DNA from: Defluviitaleaceae bacterium
GTDB taxonomy: Bacteria > Bacillota > Clostridia > Lachnospirales > UBA5962
Direction of reading: 5' to 3'
NCBI GenBank assembly: GCA_009780765.1
Contig: WQZK01000070.1
Location: 1-8,504 of the forward strand
Length of the DNA: 8,504 bases
Position numbers and translations under genes: made by a program. The notes below the pieces were generated by a model. That model was given only the letters and a program-made list of their open reading frames with translations, did no database searches and had not been told where the DNA came from. This document shows positions 4,826 through 8,504 of the stretch, one piece after another. Within the stretch, counting starts at the first letter, position 1. Each line of letters opens with the position of its first letter.

Positions 4826-7045
4826 TTATACTCTATCAGTTCTTTTATATTCTATATCAACATTTGTTGTTAAGGAGTTTAAAACGCTAGGTGTTTCATT
4901 TGAAATAAATGGTGTGTAGATAAAGTTATCATCCTCATAATGCATTGCCGAAACCGAATAGCTTCCCGCAGCTAACTCTATCAACTTGCTTTGCCCTATC
5001 GGTATAATATGAGAATCACCATTTATAAACATTTCTGTATCAAATATAAAATCTTCGCTTCCCCTAACTGTAACATTTATAAATCCATTTTGTGATAATA
5101 TAGGAGGCAGGGCGTCCACACAAATCGGGCTTCCATTCATTGTAATATTTCTTAAATCGTCATCCACATTTTTTCTAAAAAATATAGCAAATTCGACCAT
5201 TGCATATGGCATAAGGTTTCTTTGATGTATAGAGGAAGATACAACATAATTATTTCCAGTTTGCGACAAATTCACATCAGGAGCAACATTGTGAATAGGG
5301 TTATTAAACTCAAACCCAAGTGCCCAATTATCTATAGTTTCATTTGAATTATTTGCAATCTTAACATTTAAGTAATGCACAACATCCTCTTTCACATCTA
5401 CAGAAACATCAAAACATCCTGATGATACAGATGTGCAACCATTGCCTTGCATAACGCTAGTTACATCAATATCAATAACAGTGGTTTCATCTGCTGTAAT
5501 AACAACAGGGTTTGGCAAAATTAAGGCTATATAGTTATTTTGAGAATCTGCATGACCGTTAAACACTACATCATAGGTTCCTAACGGTAAACTTATTTCT
5601 TCTTGCTCACCAAAGCCAATATTGTAAATTTCACCAGCAACCGTAAAGCTAGGAGTAAACCCATAAACTTTTGGTCTAACTCTTAAGATAAGCGTTCCAC
5701 TTGCAGGTGCAGTAGCAGTAACAAACTCATGATCCTCCTCACAAGTATTAAGAGAACCAAAAGCTCCGCCAAGCATAACATCCACCATAATATCTAATAA
5801 TCTTCCATCTCTATTGCCTGATAAATCCCAAACATTTATGCCACCAAAATTATTAGAATTCACATACTCTGCCTTTTCTTTTATAGAAGCTTCATCATCA
5901 TAAGTATACATTTCTCTAAGCTCTTTGTGGTAAATATAAGGAACTCTTGCCCAAGGATCTCTATATTTTGTAAAGCCACCCTGCCCTATTAAACTTTCTT
6001 CTGCATAATCGAAAGAATTTGTTCCAGCACCACGTATTGTGTCCCAAGTTCCTTTAACACTATTTACAGGAGCAACTGCAAATAACCCCGGAAGTGTTAC
6101 ACTTTTCTCATTATACAGTACATTATTAATTGGGAATACTGAGGAAACCGAACCCCACCCACGAGTATAAAAAGGCACGCCCAAAACAAGCTTATTAGGG
6201 TGTATGCCAAAGCTTTCAAAATGCCTCATTGCTGCATCTGTATTAAGTTGTTCCCATGGAGTGTTTGGGTCTATTATGTCGTGATATGGCTCGAAAGGAT
6301 TATGGTATAGTGCCGACTGGTGCCCTGTTACTGGTTCAAATGGCCCATGAATATCATAACACATCACATTTAAAAAATCTAAATATTGTGCATAAGTATC
6401 TGGACGAACTCTGTTTATTATAGTAGGACTTATACTAGCAGCAGCAGTTAAAGTATAATACCTTCCATCTTGATGACCCGCCCTATCAAGTGCTTCCCTT
6501 AAAGTTTTTAATAGAAGTACAAAAGTTTCAGCCTCAGAATCGTCAGCATGTGGTGTTCCTTGGTCGTTCGGGTTATTTATATCCCTCTCCCTTTTAACCG
6601 TTGGAAATTCCCAATCTATATTTAACCCATCAAACTCCCACTCACGAATAAAGTTTACACAACTATCAGCAAACCTTTGCCTGTTTTCTGAACTTGAGGC
6701 TGCATTTCTAAATCCACCTGAACGTGTCCAACCACCAACCGTAGCCATCATTATAACATGTGGGTGATTTATTGCTGCTTCTCTTATTTGGGGCAAATTT
6801 ATATTAGCTGCATTCCTGTCAAATGGATGCACTTCACTCGTTTGCAAATCTATGTCTATAAAAGCATAATTAAAGTGCGTAATTTTGTCAAAATGTACGT
6901 CACTAATTTGAAAATTACGCTCATAAATTCCCCATTCTGAGAAATACGCTACAATCCTCCTTTCACTTGGATTCACAGCCCTTGGCCCTTTAAATGGGTT
7001 TAAACTTAGTGCACTTTGATGATTTTGAATAATTATATCATTCAT
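4826..7045 (-). CDS. GH18 chitinase-like protein with CBM2-like and repeated beta modules, no signal peptide
   Basis: A glycoside hydrolase family 18 enzyme, predicted to cut beta-1,4-linked N-acetylglucosamine polymers (chitin or related glycans) by substrate-assisted catalysis. The 739-residue product has the catalytic barrel at about 30-425: RIVAYFSEWGIY (30-41), MATVGGWT (100-107), FDGLNIDWEFP (138-148), MCYDIHGPFEPVTGHQSALY (228-247), LVLGVPFYTRGWG (286-298) and GGINVWDLSGNRDGRLL (401-417). Glu146 is the proton donor and Asp144 is kept, but Asn142 replaces the first Asp of DxDxE. The tail holds a beta module (449-531), a CBM2-like module (about 543-645, with Trp574 and LSQTGNNYVVSS) and a second similar beta module (652-735). 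The N-terminus is polar with no signal peptide. The ATG at 7045 (AGGA at 7055-7058, spacing 9) is preferred; an ATG at 7066 would add 7 residues without adding a signal. Surface or spore location is uncertain. Confidence 0.92.
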   Translation of the reverse strand: MNDIIIQNHQSALSLNPFKGPRAVNPSERRIVAYFSEWGIYERNFQISDVHFDKITHFNYAFIDIDLQTSEVHPFDRNAANINLPQIREAAINHPHVIMMATVGGWTRSGGFRNAASSSENRQRFADSCVNFIREWEFDGLNIDWEFPTVKRERDINNPNDQGTPHADDSEAETFVLLLKTLREALDRAGHQDGRYYTLTAAASISPTIINRVRPDTYAQYLDFLNVMCYDIHGPFEPVTGHQSALYHNPFEPYHDIIDPNTPWEQLNTDAAMRHFESFGIHPNKLVLGVPFYTRGWGSVSSVFPINNVLYNEKSVTLPGLFAVAPVNSVKGTWDTIRGAGTNSFDYAEESLIGQGGFTKYRDPWARVPYIYHKELREMYTYDDEASIKEKAEYVNSNNFGGINVWDLSGNRDGRLLDIMVDVMLGGAFGSLNTCEEDHEFVTATAPASGTLILRVRPKVYGFTPSFTVAGEIYNIGFGEQEEISLPLGTYDVVFNGHADSQNNYIALILPNPVVITADETTVIDIDVTSVMQGNGCTSVSSGCFDVSVDVKEDVVHYLNVKIANNSNETIDNWALGFEFNNPIHNVAPDVNLSQTGNNYVVSSSIHQRNLMPYAMVEFAIFFRKNVDDDLRNITMNGSPICVDALPPILSQNGFINVTVRGSEDFIFDTEMFINGDSHIIPIGQSKLIELAAGSYSVSAMHYEDDNFIYTPFISNETPSVLNSLTTNVDIEYKRTDRV

Positions 7046-7076
7046 ATTTTCACGTCCTACTTTCATTATCTCTTTA

Positions 7077-7105
7077 ATTTTATATTTTACATTCTATGAA
7101 GGCAA
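7077..7105 (-). promoter_or_regulatory. Possible sigma-A promoter for the GH18 gene
   Basis: On the minus strand, TTGCCT (7105-7100), a 17-base spacer and TAAAAT (7082-7077). The predicted start near 7070 leaves a leader of about 25 bases to the ATG at 7045 but almost none to the ATG at 7066, which mildly supports the shorter protein. The -35 and -10 each deviate from consensus in an AT-rich stretch, so this is tentative. An overlapping sporulation-type site is an alternative. Confidence 0.4.
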
Positions 7106-7119
7106 ACTTGTAATGTTAT
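7091..7119 (-). promoter_or_regulatory. Possible sporulation sigma (E/K-type) promoter for the GH18 gene
   Basis: On the minus strand CATAGAAT (7098-7091) fits the CATAnnnT -10 of mother-cell sigma factors. Upstream there is ATA at 7119-7117 (18-base spacing, sigma-E-like) and AC at 7116-7115 (16-base spacing, sigma-K-like). The leader to the ATG at 7045 would be about 38 bases. These short consensus elements occur often by chance in AT-rich DNA, so this is a hypothesis only. Confidence 0.25.
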
Positions 7120-7152
7120 CTTGTCTTTTTATTATTTTTTAAGTATCTAGGG

Positions 7153-7181
7153 TTGAAGATTACAAAAAATTATATTATAAT
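7153..7181 (+). promoter_or_regulatory. Sigma-A-type promoter for hutU
   Basis: TTGAAG (7153-7158), a 17-base spacer and a perfect TATAAT (7176-7181). Transcription should begin near 7188, about 25 bases before the ATG. No hairpin or terminator-antiterminator fold fits in so short a leader, so control by attenuation, as by HutP in Bacillus, is unlikely here. Confidence 0.75.
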
Positions 7182-7212
7182 AATACTAACATACATTAGG
7201 AGGCAATAGATA

Positions 7213-8504
7213 ATGGTTAAAAATGCAGACATAGAAAAAGCAATGACAATAAAGCTTGACAATACCCTTCCAGAATACCCTTCATTCCAAGAAGGTATTA
7301 GACGTGCACCAGATAGAGGCTTTAGGCTTACAAAAGAACAAACCAAAACGGCACTTAAAAATGCTCTTAGATATGTGCCTGAAGAGCTTCACGGAGTTTT
7401 GGCAAAAGAGTTTTTAGAAGAGCTTAAAACATATGGCAGAATTTATGCCTACAGATACCGCCCACAAGAAAGAATTTATGCAAAACCAGTTGAAGAGTAT
7501 AGAGGCAACTGCTTAGAAGGCAAGGCAATTCAGCTAATGATTGACAATAACTTGGATTTTGATATTGCACTTTATCCTTATGAGCTTGTTACTTATGGCG
7601 AAACGGGCAGCGTGTGCCAAAACTGGCTTCAATATGCCCTTATAAAGAGATATTTGGAAGAATTAACACACGAGCAAACGCTTGTTATTCAATCAGGTCA
7701 TCCTTTAGGGTTATTCCCTTCAAAGCCAGAAGCACCAAGAGTTATAGTAACAAATGCACTTATGATTGGCATGTTTGATAATCTTAAAGACTGGGAAGTT
7801 GCACAACAAATGGGCGTTGCTAATTATGGGCAAATGACGGCTGGCGGCTTTATGTACATCGGCCCACAAGGCATTGTTCATGGCACATTTAACACAATTA
7901 TAAATGCTGGGCGTAAGGTTCTTGGAATTAAAGGCAATGAAGATTTAAAGGGTAAAATTTTTGTTTCAAGCGGGCTTGGTGGCATGAGTGGTGCACAACC
8001 TAAAGCTATTGAAATTGCGAATGGCATTGGCATTATTGCCGAGGTTGATAAATCAAGAATTATGACAAGATACGATCAAGGCTTTGTTTCTAAAGTTTCG
8101 GACGACCTTAAAGAAGTTTTTGATACAGCCGCTGAATACAAAAACAAAAAAGAAACAATATCTATCGCATACCATGGTAATATAGTAGATTTACTGCAAT
8201 ATGCAGTTGATAATAACGTTCATATCGAGCTTTTATCAGACCAAACGTCTTGCCACAATGTTTATGATGGCGGATACTGCCCACAAGGCGTTACATTTGA
8301 AGAAAGAACGCAGATGCTTTCAAAAGATAGAGATAAGTTTGTTGAAATGATAGACAAAACGCTTAAAAAACATTTCGAGCTTATACAAATTTTAAGCGAT
8401 AGAGGCACATATTTCTTTGATTATGGAAATTCGTTCTTAAAAGCCGTGTATGACGCTGGAGTTATGGCTGTTTCTAAAAATGGTATTGACGAGAAAGACG
8501 GGTT
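7213..8504 (+). CDS. hutU: Urocanate hydratase (urocanase), N-terminal part, cut by the right edge
   Basis: Urocanase hydrates urocanate to 4-imidazolone-5-propionate, the second step of histidine degradation to glutamate, using tightly bound NAD+ as an electrophile. The open frame runs unbroken from the ATG at 7213 for 430 codons to the window end. Seen motifs include YRPQERIYA (82-90), LVTYGETGSVCQNWLQY (125-141), SGHPLGLFPS (161-170), the NAD-binding GLGGMSGAQPKA (254-265) and LLSDQTSCHNVYDGGYCPQG (340-359). These are typical of the long urocanase form (about 660-680 residues, as in many anaerobes and animals), not the roughly 550-residue Pseudomonas/Bacillus form, so about a third is probably missing. 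AGGAGG (7198-7203) lies 9 bases before the ATG. Other histidine-utilisation genes probably follow to the right, but none is visible here. Confidence 0.96.
   Translation, partial: MVKNADIEKAMTIKLDNTLPEYPSFQEGIRRAPDRGFRLTKEQTKTALKNALRYVPEELHGVLAKEFLEELKTYGRIYAYRYRPQERIYAKPVEEYRGNCLEGKAIQLMIDNNLDFDIALYPYELVTYGETGSVCQNWLQYALIKRYLEELTHEQTLVIQSGHPLGLFPSKPEAPRVIVTNALMIGMFDNLKDWEVAQQMGVANYGQMTAGGFMYIGPQGIVHGTFNTIINAGRKVLGIKGNEDLKGKIFVSSGLGGMSGAQPKAIEIANGIGIIAEVDKSRIMTRYDQGFVSKVSDDLKEVFDTAAEYKNKKETISIAYHGNIVDLLQYAVDNNVHIELLSDQTSCHNVYDGGYCPQGVTFEERTQMLSKDRDKFVEMIDKTLKKHFELIQILSDRGTYFFDYGNSFLKAVYDAGVMAVSKNGIDEKDG

Noticed and set aside
6758..6940. Short plus-strand frame opposite the start of the GH18 gene
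   Set aside because: No ribosome binding site, no promoter and no family resemblance; it lies across the conserved barrel coding region.

Overview
The window is AT-rich, has short spacers, strong GGAGG-type ribosome binding sites and clear TATAAT promoters. Together with a pyruvate formate-lyase operon and a long-form urocanate hydratase, this points to an anaerobic, fermentative Firmicute of the class Clostridia. I cannot name a genus from the sequence alone. There are no RNA genes, insertion sequences or CRISPR arrays in view.

Left part (1-1323, minus strand): a tight cluster read right to left. It holds an AAG-family 3-methyladenine DNA glycosylase, ispD (MEP isoprenoid pathway) and the first 25 codons of rnhA (ribonuclease HI), which runs off the left edge. 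Each junction is a 4-base ATGA stop/start overlap with a GGAGG site inside the end of the gene before it, so the three unrelated housekeeping genes look translationally coupled.

Middle (1324-4823): a 77-90 bp divergent gap holds an exactly symmetric pair of sigma-A-type promoters that share one palindromic -10 (TATAATTATA). One drives the glycosylase cluster and the other the pfl operon. The pfl operon is pflB (glycyl-radical pyruvate formate-lyase), a small NTF2/SnoaL-like protein that is not a standard pfl gene, and pflA (the radical-SAM activase that installs the glycyl radical on PflB). It ends at a 15-bp perfect hairpin that can also terminate the convergent gene.

Right part (4826-8504): a large multidomain GH18 chitinase-like gene lies on the minus strand. 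It has no signal peptide, an Asn in the DxxDxDxE motif, and a C-terminal tail of two similar beta modules flanking a CBM2-like module. Divergent from it is hutU (urocanate hydratase, histidine degradation), with a good sigma-A promoter and an AGGAGG site; it is cut by the right edge.

Most of the window is core metabolism. The points that merit a second look are the symmetric bidirectional promoter, the NTF2-like gene inserted between pflB and pflA, and the leaderless GH18 protein, whose upstream region also contains a possible sporulation-sigma promoter.
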